Shown: piece after piece, positions 17,146 to 26,339 of the stretch
Layout: the number at the start of each line of letters is the position of its first letter
How positions within the stretch are numbered: the stretch's first letter is position 1
Source: Bacillota bacterium
Lineage (GTDB): Bacteria; Bacillota; Clostridia; Acetivibrionales; DSM-1351
Assembly (NCBI GenBank): GCA_023415305.1
Contig: JAEZKZ010000045.1
Location: forward strand, 162,832-226,831
Direction of reading: 5' to 3'
Length of the DNA: 64,000 nt
Position numbers and translations under genes: made by a program
Notes under the pieces: generated by a model
Told to the model about the DNA's origin: nothing
Seen by the model: only the letters and a program-made list of their open reading frames with translations
The model's database searches: none

Positions 17146-17351
17146 ATCTAAAACTTCCTTTCTAATATTAAAAAAAATTATACGAATTTTACATGACTTA
17201 ACAACAGTTCTTAGTAGTATATTATAAATGGTTATTGGTTTGATGATTATTTTTATACCTACACTATATATATTAACGAGTAAGTGCAATAAATAAAGTA
17301 TTCTAATTAACATAATTATTATACACTAATTATAATAATTATACAATTAAA

Positions 17352-17387
17352 ATAATTATTGACACATAATAGTTATGTATTTATAAT
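17352..17387 (+). promoter_or_regulatory. ABC exporter promoter with overlapping MarR-type operator
   Basis: Consensus TTGACA (17359-17364) and TATAAT (17382-17387) are 17 bases apart. A 9-bp inverted repeat with one mismatch (ATAATTATT, 7-base spacer, AATAGTTAT; 17352-17376) overlaps the -35 box, the expected place for MarR repression. The whole 17146-17457 gap is very AT-rich. Confidence 0.75.
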
Positions 17388-17457
17388 TAGATGTAGTTTT
17401 AAGTTTATTGGTCTTTGACGGAAATAACATAATAAAGCAATAGATGAAAGGAGTAGT

Positions 17458-19713
17458 ATGGGCAAAATATTAAAACACTTGAAACCGCATGTTGCAGCTA
17501 TTATTGGAATAGTAGCTTTTTTACTTTTACAGGCAGTTTGTGACTTGTCACTCCCTGACTATATGTCCCATATCGTTAATGTAGGTATTCAACAGCAGGG
17601 TATTGAAAACGCAGTCCCAAAAGTGATTAGAAAAACTGAAATGGATAAGCTGACCTTTTTCATGAAGGAGGAGGATAAGACTCAGGTATTAAACCACTAT
17701 ACTCTGATTGAAAAGGATAATATAGCACAGGCAGATTTGGACGATTATTCAAAGGATTTCCCTGAGATTGCGAATAATGAAGTCTATAAGCTTAATGAAA
17801 TTGATGAGGAAACTACCGATAAATTAACAACAATTATGGGTAAGACGGAATTAATGGTTTATACACTGGAAACTCAAGGTATTGCAGCGTTCCAAGAGGC
17901 TGGCGAAGGGGATAATGATCAGCTTTCACAGAGCCTTGCAAAGCTTCCGGCCGATACAGACCCTTTTGAACTCTTAGCCAAGATGCCTAAAGAGCAGCTT
18001 AAAAGTATGCAGGATGCTATTGATAAAAAATTCGAAGCTATGCCTGACAGCATTATAAGTCAGGGAGCCATGGTGTATGTTAAAGGCGAGTACGAAGCAC
18101 TTGGGGCAGATACAGGAGAAATGCAGTCAGACTATATCCTTCTGACCGGATTAAAGATGCTTGGCGTTGCACTTTTGGGAATGACTGCCGCAGTTATTGT
18201 GGGTTTACTGGCTGCAAGAGTATCAGCAGGGCTTGGTAAAAGTCTCAGAAGGAATGTTTTTGAGAATGTTGTTGCTTTTTCGAATACTGAATTTGACAAA
18301 TTCTCAACATCTTCTCTTATAACCAGATGTACCAATGATATTCAGCAGGTTCAGACGTTTATGGTAATGTTTTTAAGAATAGTATTTTATGCTCCAATCC
18401 TTGGAATCGGGGGTTTCTTCAAAGCGATGCAAACCGATACTTCCATGTCCTGGGTATTAGGCGTTTCAGTACTTGCAATACTTAGCCTTGTACTTGTTAT
18501 GTTCGGAGTAGCTATTCCAAAATTCAAGATTATTCAAAAGCTTATTGATAAGCTGAATCTGGTCACACGTGAATCCTTGACAGGTATGCTTGTAATCAGA
18601 GCCTTCGGAACACAAAAGAAGGAAGAAGAGAAATTTGAAAAAGCTAATTCTGATTTAACAAATACAAACCTGTTTGTAAGTAGGGTCATGTCAGCAATGT
18701 TTCCATTAATGATGCTTATACTCAATGGAGTAACACTGCTGATAGTTTGGGTGGGTTCACATCAGGTGGATCTTGGAAATATACAGGTTGGTAATATGAT
18801 GGCATTCATTGAGTACGCAATGCAGATAATATTTGCCTTCCTCATGATTTCAATCGTTTCAATAACCTTACCACGCGCATCGGTATCAATTAATCGAATA
18901 GCGGAAGTCATCAACACCAAAGGATCAATTTTAGATCCTGAAAACAAAAAAGAAATGAATACGAGTCTCAAAGGAATGGTTGAATTCAAGAATGTGGGCT
19001 TTAAATATCCCGGAGCTGAAGATGAAGTACTTTCAGATATAACCTTTACTGCAAAACCTGGAGAGACGGTTGCCTTCATAGGTAGTACAGGCAGCGGAAA
19101 ATCAACACTGATTAACCTGATCCCTCGTTTCTATGACGTTACAGCCGGTCAGATACTGGTTGATGGTGTGGATATAAGAGAAGTATCGCAAAAGGAATTA
19201 CGAGATAAGATTGGTTATGTTCCGCAGAAAGGTATGCTGTTCTCAGGAACAATTGAAAGTAATTTAAAATATGGATTGGAATCTGCTAACGAAGAAGATC
19301 TGAAGCTTGCAGCCGATATTGCGCAGGCAACGGAATTTATAAGTGAAAAGGAAGATGGGTTTAAGACTGAAATAGCGCAGGGTGGTGCAAATGTATCGGG
19401 CGGTCAGAAACAGAGGCTGTCAATTGCCAGAGCGCTTATTAAAAAGCCCGAGATATTCATTTTTGATGACAGCTTTTCAGCACTTGACTATAAGACAGAC
19501 GCTGCTCTGAGAAGGGCCTTGAAGACAAAAACTCAGGGCGTTACTGTTATGATAGTAGCACAGAGAATAAGCACTGTAATGAATGCTGATAAGATTTTGG
19601 TCCTGGACGAAGGCAGAGTTGTTGGTATGGGTACACACGGAGAACTGCTAGAAAACTGCGAGGTTTATCAGCAGATAGCTCTATCACAGCTGTCAAAGGA
19701 GGAATTGGCATGA
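17458..19713 (+). CDS. ABC exporter half-transporter with degenerate Walker B and large extracellular insert
   Basis: This 751-residue ABC exporter subunit has a membrane domain followed by an ATPase domain at about 505-745 (Walker A GSTGSGKST, signature VSGGQKQR). Walker B reads IFIFDDSFSALD, with Asp where the catalytic Glu should be. Between the first and second transmembrane helices is an extra segment of roughly 190 residues (about 40-230), likely extracytoplasmic. It overlaps the next gene by 4 bases (ATGA). Together they form a heterodimeric multidrug- or peptide-type exporter. Confidence 0.9.
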   Translation: MGKILKHLKPHVAAIIGIVAFLLLQAVCDLSLPDYMSHIVNVGIQQQGIENAVPKVIRKTEMDKLTFFMKEEDKTQVLNHYTLIEKDNIAQADLDDYSKDFPEIANNEVYKLNEIDEETTDKLTTIMGKTELMVYTLETQGIAAFQEAGEGDNDQLSQSLAKLPADTDPFELLAKMPKEQLKSMQDAIDKKFEAMPDSIISQGAMVYVKGEYEALGADTGEMQSDYILLTGLKMLGVALLGMTAAVIVGLLAARVSAGLGKSLRRNVFENVVAFSNTEFDKFSTSSLITRCTNDIQQVQTFMVMFLRIVFYAPILGIGGFFKAMQTDTSMSWVLGVSVLAILSLVLVMFGVAIPKFKIIQKLIDKLNLVTRESLTGMLVIRAFGTQKKEEEKFEKANSDLTNTNLFVSRVMSAMFPLMMLILNGVTLLIVWVGSHQVDLGNIQVGNMMAFIEYAMQIIFAFLMISIVSITLPRASVSINRIAEVINTKGSILDPENKKEMNTSLKGMVEFKNVGFKYPGAEDEVLSDITFTAKPGETVAFIGSTGSGKSTLINLIPRFYDVTAGQILVDGVDIREVSQKELRDKIGYVPQKGMLFSGTIESNLKYGLESANEEDLKLAADIAQATEFISEKEDGFKTEIAQGGANVSGGQKQRLSIARALIKKPEIFIFDDSFSALDYKTDAALRRALKTKTQGVTVMIVAQRISTVMNADKILVLDEGRVVGMGTHGELLENCEVYQQIALSQLSKEELA

Positions 19714-21572
19714 GTAAAAATGAAAATTCAAAACATACCTCCAAAAGAGGACATGGCCCAATGGGCGGCGGTCCCATGGGTGGTATGCCACCGGAGAAAC
19801 CAAAGGATTTTAAGGGTACTATGAAGAAGCTTTTGTCTTATATAAAGCCCTTCATCCCACAGATAATAGTCGTATTCATGTTTGCAATTGTAGGTGTAAT
19901 TATCGGTATAAGGGGTCCCAAAATTCTTGGTAAGGCCATAACAAAGCTGTATGAGGGATTGGTGGGCAAAGCTACCGGCGGTTCCATAGATTTTGATTTT
20001 ATATCAAAAACCCTGATAATACTGCTTCTCATTTATGCAGCAAGCTCCCTGTTCTCCTTTATCGGCGGTTTTATCATGTCGGGGATAGCTCAAAAGGTAT
20101 CCTATAATCTCAGAAAAGAAATATCTGAGAAGATTAACCGTTTGCCGCTGAATTATTTTGACAAGATGACACATGGAGAGGTATTGTCAAGAGTTACAAA
20201 CGATGTGGATACAGTCAGCCAGACTTTGAACCAGAGCTTGTTCCAGATGATAACCTCCTTTACAACACTGATTGGTGTACTTGTAATGATGCTGACTATC
20301 AGCTGGCTTATGACCATTATTGCTGTTATGATTGTTCCTCTTTCTGTAATATTTATCAGTGTAATCGTTAAACAATCACAGAAATATTTCAAATCACAGC
20401 AGGAATCTCTTGGTAAGGTTAATGGTCACGTTGAAGAGATCTTCAGCGGGCATAATATAATGAAGGCTTTTAACGGTGAAGAAAAGGCTGTAGATGAGTT
20501 CAACAGCATTAATGACAAGCTGCATAAAGCTGCATGGAAATCACAGTTTCTCTCAGGTATGATGCCTCCGGTAATGGGCTTCATTGGCAATATCGGTTAT
20601 GTATTTGTAACAATACTTGGAGGTTGGCTGACAATAAAGGGAACAATTAAGGTAGGAGATATTGTTTCTTTTGTACAGTACGTAAGAAACTTCCAGCAGC
20701 CAATAGGTCAGGCTGCACAGATTGCAAATATTCTGCAGTCAACAGCTGCGGCAGCTGAAAGAGTCTTTGCCTTCCTTGCCGAAGAAGAAGAGCCAAAGGA
20801 TGTTGACAAACCTGCAAGTACTCAAGATATAACCGGTGAGGTTAAATTTGAAAAGGTTCATTTTGGATACAATCCTGAAAATATAGTAATAAATGATTTC
20901 TCTGCTGTAATTAAACCCGGTCAGAGGGTTGCCATAGTTGGGCCAACCGGAGCAGGTAAGACTACAATTGTTAAATTGCTAATGCGTTTTTATGATCTCA
21001 ACAGCGGAGATATATTTATTGATGGTATAAATTCAAAGGACTTCAGGAGAAATGATCTGAGAGATATGTTTGGTATGGTGCTCCAGGACACCTGGCTGTT
21101 TAACGGTACCATAATGGAAAACATCCGTTACGGAAGGCTCGATGCAACTGATGAAGAGGTTATTCAGGCTGCCAAGGCGGCACATGCTCACCATTTCATC
21201 AAGACACTACCTGATGGATATAATATGGTTCTTAATGAAGAGGCCAATAACGTGTCACAGGGACAGAAACAGCTTTTGACCATTGCCCGTGCTATACTGT
21301 CAGATCCAAAGATCCTGATACTTGATGAAGCAACCAGCTCAGTTGATACCAGAACCGAAGTGTTAATTCAAAAGGCATTGGAAAACCTGATGAAAAACAG
21401 AACAAGCTTTATTATTGCGCACAGGCTTTCAACCATTAGAGATGCTGATTTGATTCTGGTTATGAAAAACGGTGATATTGTTGAGCAGGGTACACATGAG
21501 GAATTACTGAAGTCAGGCGGGTTCTATGCGCAACTGTACAATAGTCAGTTCGAAGAGGCTGAAGCTTCGTAA
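19710..21572 (+). CDS. ABC exporter half-transporter with catalytic ATPase site
   Basis: The 620-residue partner subunit begins with a Gly/Met/Pro-rich cytoplasmic tail (GHGPMGGGPMGGMPPEKPK), followed by six transmembrane helices and an ATPase domain with Walker A GPTGAGKTT and a full catalytic Walker B (ILILDEATSS). Its signature motif is VSQGQ rather than LSGGQ. It therefore supplies the weak signature facing the partner's Asp-type Walker B, which is the standard asymmetric pattern of heterodimeric exporters. Confidence 0.92.
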   Translation: MSKNENSKHTSKRGHGPMGGGPMGGMPPEKPKDFKGTMKKLLSYIKPFIPQIIVVFMFAIVGVIIGIRGPKILGKAITKLYEGLVGKATGGSIDFDFISKTLIILLLIYAASSLFSFIGGFIMSGIAQKVSYNLRKEISEKINRLPLNYFDKMTHGEVLSRVTNDVDTVSQTLNQSLFQMITSFTTLIGVLVMMLTISWLMTIIAVMIVPLSVIFISVIVKQSQKYFKSQQESLGKVNGHVEEIFSGHNIMKAFNGEEKAVDEFNSINDKLHKAAWKSQFLSGMMPPVMGFIGNIGYVFVTILGGWLTIKGTIKVGDIVSFVQYVRNFQQPIGQAAQIANILQSTAAAAERVFAFLAEEEEPKDVDKPASTQDITGEVKFEKVHFGYNPENIVINDFSAVIKPGQRVAIVGPTGAGKTTIVKLLMRFYDLNSGDIFIDGINSKDFRRNDLRDMFGMVLQDTWLFNGTIMENIRYGRLDATDEEVIQAAKAAHAHHFIKTLPDGYNMVLNEEANNVSQGQKQLLTIARAILSDPKILILDEATSSVDTRTEVLIQKALENLMKNRTSFIIAHRLSTIRDADLILVMKNGDIVEQGTHEELLKSGGFYAQLYNSQFEEAEAS

Positions 21573-21661
21573 GCGAATAAAAAAGGAGTATAAAATATTA
21601 AAAGAATTGCATTTATGAGACAATAAGACTATAATTAAGTTAGTTAAATGGAGATAGGCAT

Positions 21662-21694
21662 GGGCGCCAGTCGTAAAGACTTGGCGCCCTTTTT
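21662..21694 (+). terminator. Intrinsic terminator after the ABC exporter
   Basis: A GC-rich stem (GGGCGCCAGTC with GACTTGGCGCCC, one bulged T) and a TTTTT tail lie 90 bases after the exporter stop. Its shape resembles the hairpin at 23174-23231. Confidence 0.85.
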
Positions 21695-21699
21695 AATTA

Positions 21700-21891
21700 A
21701 TAAATTACCATTTAGCTTTTAAGTACTACAGAGAAGGATTTCTTAATTTGGTGTAAAATGCAGCCCCATAACTGCATTTTATATATAGTTGCCAAATGGA
21801 ATGCGTATGCATTTCTTTGACCGTGTTAGGGTGCAGTACTGGCACCTGTAAGCTCCAACTTAGTGTGAGAAGTAGGTTGGAGCCTCTTTTT
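21700..21891 (+). ncRNA. Candidate structured small RNA with its own terminator
   Basis: Between the exporter terminator and the convergent kinase gene lie several hairpins in series: AAAATGCAG/CTGCATTTT (21755-21780), AATGCGTATGCATT (about 21800), GGTGC/GCACC (21830-21846), and a terminator stem GCTCCAAC/GTTGGAGC (21852-21883) followed by CTCTTTTT. No reading frame explains it and I cannot match it to a known RNA family. The promoter is not clear. Confidence 0.45.
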
Positions 21892-21895
21892 GGCG

Positions 21896-23002
21896 CTAGA
21901 TGTAATTATCTGACGGATTTTTTGGATAACTGAAATAGAAGGAGGCTCCGTTGTTGATTTCTCCTGTCATCCAAGCCTTGCCATTGTGTCGCTTTAGTAT
22001 TCTCTGGCATATGGATAGCCCGACACCTGATCCCTCGAATTCCTTCGATGAATGCAGACGTTGAAACACTTGAAAAAGTCTCGTTGAATATTTCATATCG
22101 AATCCTACACCATTATCTGCTATACAAAAAACATAATCTTTTTGATGCTCGGTGTATTCAACTTCTATAATACCTGTCTTACGTGGCCCGGTGTACTTAA
22201 TAGAGTTGGATAGTATGTTTGTTACAAGTATTCTAAGCATTATACCGTCACCTGTTATTTCAGGCAGCTTGGGTAATTTCAGATTTATTGTTCTGTATGG
22301 CTGAGCCAGCATTAATTCTTCAAACACATTTCTGAATAATTGATTCAGATCGATGGGCTCAAGCCTTATCTCCATTTCACACATACGTGAGAAATCAAGA
22401 AGGTGGTTAATAATATCTGTAAGCTCGGAGGATTTTTTATGTATATTATTAATCAGAGCGTTACCATCGTCTCCAAGTTTGTCGTAGTAATCAAGAGAGA
22501 GATACTCTATAAGCTTGCTGATTGAAAGCAGAGGCGCTTTAAGGTCATGAGCGATGGAATAACAAAAACTGTCAAGCTCCTTGTTGGCTAATAACAGATG
22601 CTCTGCCTGGGCTTTGAGCTTTATGTGTGTATTGACTCTCGCAAGAAGTTCAGTAGGGTTGAAGGGCTTTGTAACGTAATCCTGAGCACCTGCTTCAAAG
22701 CCATTTTTTATACTTTCCTCATCGCCACTTGAAGTTAAAAAAATGATAGGAATATTCTTAAATTCATTACTTTCTTTAATAATTCTGCATAATTCAAAAC
22801 CATTTATCTCGGGCATGAAAATATCTAATAGAATAAGATCGGGCTTTTGTTTTTCAAGGGCTCTTAGTGCGGTGAGACCTTTAGTTGCAACCCGGACCTT
22901 ATAGTTGTGACTCTTCAAAACCACCATTGCCATTTCAATTTGTTCAGGAGTATCGTCAACTATCAGTATTTCAAAAGTATTGATGGAATTGTCACTATTC
23001 AA
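21896..23002 (-). CDS. Hybrid histidine kinase with N-terminal receiver
   Basis: The predicted cytoplasmic 368-residue protein has a receiver domain at about residues 10-125 (ILIVDDTPEQ, phospho-Asp in LILLDIFMPE, VTKPFNP), a HisKA domain (SIAHDLKAPLLSI, His near 170) and a HATPase domain (NILSNSIKYTG, DNGVGFD, GSGVGLSICQRI). An ATG at 23035 is in frame without an SD. CAGGAGG precedes the TTG at 23002, which I use. No membrane segment is seen, so it probably relays signals from another sensor such as the divergent kinase at 23303. Confidence 0.85.
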   Translation of the reverse strand: MNSDNSINTFEILIVDDTPEQIEMAMVVLKSHNYKVRVATKGLTALRALEKQKPDLILLDIFMPEINGFELCRIIKESNEFKNIPIIFLTSSGDEESIKNGFEAGAQDYVTKPFNPTELLARVNTHIKLKAQAEHLLLANKELDSFCYSIAHDLKAPLLSISKLIEYLSLDYYDKLGDDGNALINNIHKKSSELTDIINHLLDFSRMCEMEIRLEPIDLNQLFRNVFEELMLAQPYRTINLKLPKLPEITGDGIMLRILVTNILSNSIKYTGPRKTGIIEVEYTEHQKDYVFCIADNGVGFDMKYSTRLFQVFQRLHSSKEFEGSGVGLSICQRILKRHNGKAWMTGEINNGASFYFSYPKNPSDNYI

Positions 23003-23139
23003 ATCTGCCTCCTGTCCCATATTCGCCGGGTCCATAGACAGAGCTGAAAGTGACCGCTGCGAATAATTGATTATTCTGGAAATAAACTTGTATTATATTC
23101 TATAACATAAAATTTAAATAGCCAACTGTAAATAAATGT

Positions 23140-23168
23140 TTGATTTTTTTGAACACAATTTATATAAT
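23140..23168 (+). promoter_or_regulatory. Promoter upstream of the large hybrid kinase
   Basis: TTGATT (23140-23145) and TATAAT (23163-23168) are separated by 17 bases. A terminator-like hairpin follows directly. Confidence 0.65.
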
Positions 23169-23173
23169 AAAGT

Positions 23174-23231
23174 AAAAAAGGCAAGGGTGCCAGGTCATTA
23201 GTATAAATAATGAACTTGTGCGCCTTTTTTT
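23174..23231 (+). terminator. Hairpin with T-run between promoter and kinase start
   Basis: AAAAAAGGC pairs with GCCTTTTTT, and GGTCATTA pairs inside with TAATGAAC. The final T-run makes it a good terminator about 5 bases into the predicted transcript, so it may attenuate the kinase gene. It shares the layout of the 21662 terminator. Confidence 0.6.
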
Positions 23232-23302
23232 GTTGCTTATAGAAATTTATACATTTTGAATGCGTTGAAGGTGCTGAATATCTAAGATTTGATGACTGGG
23301 GG

Positions 23303-26002
23303 GTGTCGGAGTTGAAGACTCGGATAGCTATAAAGCAATCCACGATAAGCTGTCTTATACTTGGGGTTTTTCTGTTAATAGCTGTCTTACTGATAGGCAG
23401 TATTGTTTATATGCGTGCCAGTATAGAGGCAGAACAGGCGGCAGAAAAAAGAAGAACGGAATTTAAACAGCTTGGGCTGGATTTGGCGGATGCATCTGAC
23501 TATCTCACCGATGAGGCAAGAAAATACGCAATAACTGCAGATATAGCACACCTTCTTAGATATTGGGAGGAGATTAACAGCACAAAGACACGTGATAAAG
23601 TAATATTAAAGCTGAAAGAGCTCGAATCCCCTGAAGAAGAACTGAAACTGCTGGCAAGGGCGAAACAGCACTCGGATGCTCTTGTGAATACTGAAAGAAG
23701 GTCCATGAGGTTGGTTCTGGAGGCATTTATGGTACCTGAAAAGGATATGGTACCGGAAGTGGCAGCCTATCACCTTAGCGCTGAGGATAAGAGCCTTGAC
23801 AGCGATTCAAAATTAAATAAGGCCCGGGAAATAATGTTTGATGCTAAGTATGATTCAGATAAAAAGGATATTATGGAGCCAATCGCAAGCTTTCAGAAAG
23901 TAATGAATGCAAGGTTGGAAAATGAACTGTATGCAGCAAGAGAAGCTACCTCTAAAGCAGCGGTAGTTCAAATTGTATTAGCCCTGATAATAATGTGTGC
24001 TATCGGACTGCTGATAAGTACATTATTTAAATACTTTACATATCCCATTAACAGTTACACTAAACTTCTTAGAAAGTTTACCTTTGAGGATGATAAATTC
24101 AGTCTGACTCCTGAGGGAACTCTTGAACTGCAGCAATTGGCCAATACCTTTAATGAACTTTACTTTTCCTTCCACGATGAGCTTCAAAAGAGAATGGAGG
24201 CTGAACGAACCATGAGAGAAGCTAAAGAGGAAGCTGAGCTGGCAAACAATGCAAAGAGCCAGTTTCTGGCAAGCATGTCTCATGAGATAAGAACACCGAT
24301 AAATACTATTATGGGCTATCAGTTTCTGCTGAATGAAACCCGTCTTGAATCAAGACAAAAAGAATACTGTGATAAAATCGGAATGGTTGCAAACAACCTT
24401 TTGGGACTGATTAACGGTATATTGGATTTTTCCAAAATCGAAGCTGGGAAAATGCTGCTGGAAAATACTGGATTTGATATAAAGCAGGCAGTTCACGACA
24501 TATATGGAATGATAGTTATTGAAGCAGGCAAAAAAGGGCTTAAGTTGGAAATGAATGTGAATGACCAAATTCCAGGAGTATTATTGGGCGATGTTATAAG
24601 ACTAAAACAGGTAATCCTTAATTTGCTTTCCAACGCTATAAAATTCACTGAAAAAGGCTCAATTACCATGCAACTGGATTTTACCCCCAAGGACAGCGAC
24701 CGAACAATTGTATGTTTTACCATAAAGGACACAGGTATAGGCATTGCAAAGGAGCATCAGGAATTTATTTTTGAATATTTTACACAGGGTGACGCTTCAA
24801 CAACAAGAAAATACGGTGGTACCGGTTTGGGACTTGCAATCAGCAAAAGAATAGCTGAATTGATGAATGGGTCTATAAGGGTTGAAAGTGAACCGGGAAA
24901 AGGTTCCTGCTTTGTATTTACAGCTGAATTTGCAGTGGCTGCAGATGCTCTTCATTTTCAGAAGGAGAGTGCCAATACGTTATACCGGAAAGAGTTTATT
25001 GGTAAGAAGCTGCTCCTTGTTGAAGATAACAAGATTAACCTTCAAATGACCGGAGAGATATTGAAAGTTATGGGCTTTAAGACATATACAGCTGATAGTG
25101 GACCTATGGCCCTTGAACTTGTTAATGAAAACGTATTTGATGTAATACTTATGGACATACGTATGCCTGATATGGATGGATATGAAACTACTAGAAATAT
25201 CAGAAGCCTTGAAAATGGAAAAACAACCGCAATAATCGCACTTACAGCTGATGCTGTAGATGGTGTGGAGGAAAAAGCAAAATTAGCCGGAATGAACGGG
25301 TTTCTAACTAAACCCATATATCCCGCAAAGCTTACCCAAATGATTAAATCTCTTGTTTTCTCAGACGGCGAAAGTTCGGAGACCAATATTGATAATACTA
25401 CTGATACTATGAGTACATTTGGTATTCAGCCTGAGTCCCATAAGTATATTTTTGAAAGCGGAATAGAAAGACTTGGGGGTAAGACCCGACAATATTCTGA
25501 AATACTAAGACAATTTGTTGACAGACATAAAGAGGATGCTATTAAGATTGAACTTCTTTTTCTATCAAAGAATTATGCAGAGCTTGAAGATATGATTCAC
25601 AAGCTTAAGGGCCTGACTGGAAATTTTGGAGCCTACCGACTATTTGAACTGTGTAAAAGGCTGGAAGGTGTAGTAAAAGCAAAGGAGTCCCAGACTGAAA
25701 TAGTAGACCTGATTAATGAAACGGGAAAAGAGCTTGGTAAATTCTGCTACGAGGCTGAAGCTTTTTTGGAGAATATTGCTAAAGAAAAAACCATAAATTC
25801 AACGACAGGTGATATGAATTTCCAAGAGATAATTACAAACCTGTATAACTATATAGTTATAGCAGACGCAGAGGCTAAAGAATACTTTCTGCTTAATTCA
25901 CCGACCATTAAGGAGAATCTTGATGAATGGACTTTCCTTCAGCTTAAGCAGGCTATAATTAATTTTGATTTTGAAAAAGCTGAGCCGTTACTGGACGTAT
26001 AG
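23303..26002 (+). CDS. Membrane hybrid sensor histidine kinase (HisKA-HATPase-REC-HPt)
   Basis: The 899-residue sensor has a transmembrane helix at about 15-37, an extracellular region of about 185 residues, a second helix near 222-243 and a HAMP-like linker. A HisKA box (MSHEIRTPINTIMGY), HATPase (NLLSNAIKFTE, GGTGLGLAISKRI), receiver (LLVEDNKINLQ, Asp in VILMDIRMPD) and HPt domain (IHKLKGLTGNFGA) follow. It starts at GTG. The last three codons and stop (GAC GTA TAG) lie inside a family C repeat, so the native C-terminus may have been changed by insertion. Confidence 0.9.
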   Translation: MSELKTRIAIKQSTISCLILGVFLLIAVLLIGSIVYMRASIEAEQAAEKRRTEFKQLGLDLADASDYLTDEARKYAITADIAHLLRYWEEINSTKTRDKVILKLKELESPEEELKLLARAKQHSDALVNTERRSMRLVLEAFMVPEKDMVPEVAAYHLSAEDKSLDSDSKLNKAREIMFDAKYDSDKKDIMEPIASFQKVMNARLENELYAAREATSKAAVVQIVLALIIMCAIGLLISTLFKYFTYPINSYTKLLRKFTFEDDKFSLTPEGTLELQQLANTFNELYFSFHDELQKRMEAERTMREAKEEAELANNAKSQFLASMSHEIRTPINTIMGYQFLLNETRLESRQKEYCDKIGMVANNLLGLINGILDFSKIEAGKMLLENTGFDIKQAVHDIYGMIVIEAGKKGLKLEMNVNDQIPGVLLGDVIRLKQVILNLLSNAIKFTEKGSITMQLDFTPKDSDRTIVCFTIKDTGIGIAKEHQEFIFEYFTQGDASTTRKYGGTGLGLAISKRIAELMNGSIRVESEPGKGSCFVFTAEFAVAADALHFQKESANTLYRKEFIGKKLLLVEDNKINLQMTGEILKVMGFKTYTADSGPMALELVNENVFDVILMDIRMPDMDGYETTRNIRSLENGKTTAIIALTADAVDGVEEKAKLAGMNGFLTKPIYPAKLTQMIKSLVFSDGESSETNIDNTTDTMSTFGIQPESHKYIFESGIERLGGKTRQYSEILRQFVDRHKEDAIKIELLFLSKNYAELEDMIHKLKGLTGNFGAYRLFELCKRLEGVVKAKESQTEIVDLINETGKELGKFCYEAEAFLENIAKEKTINSTTGDMNFQEIITNLYNYIVIADAEAKEYFLLNSPTIKENLDEWTFLQLKQAIINFDFEKAEPLLDV

Positions 26003-26264
26003 GAATTAATATATTTTGTATTCTTTGAATGTGTTAATATAACTCGAGTTGAGCAAGTACACTAAAAAATTCCATATAGATAAATTCCTAGACGTGGGGA
26101 TTGAAAAGGGGATTATTCCCCTTTCCGGGGTAGCGGGGGTGCTCAGAAACACGTAGTGTTTCGTCGAAGGGGGTAGTAGTGCCCCCTAGCGAACAAGATA
26201 ATTTGCGAGCGAAGACAGAGTAATCAGAATGAGCACTAAATAGCTTTGCGTAGCAAATTTCTTG
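25994..26264. repeat. Family C dispersed repeat, copy 2
   Basis: It aligns along its length with 10040-10304. Its first bases GACGTATAGGAATTA provide the stop codon of the upstream kinase. The right-hand 31-base motif is present (ending GCAAATTTCTTG), but the left flanking copy is missing because coding sequence lies there. Confidence 0.9.
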
Positions 26265-26339
26265 AAAGGCTCCCTTTAAGCATAGGGAAAAGAACGCTGG
26301 TACAGGAAACGTTTTAAACATTGGTAAGGGTGGTATGGA

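Noticed and set aside
21651..21721. Short frame MGASRKDLAPFLIN overlapping the terminator
   Set aside because: It is formed by the terminator hairpin itself and has no independent support.
26088..26321. 77-codon frame on the minus strand across family C copy 2
   Set aside because: It crosses the repeat boundary, is not shared by copy 1 and has no SD.
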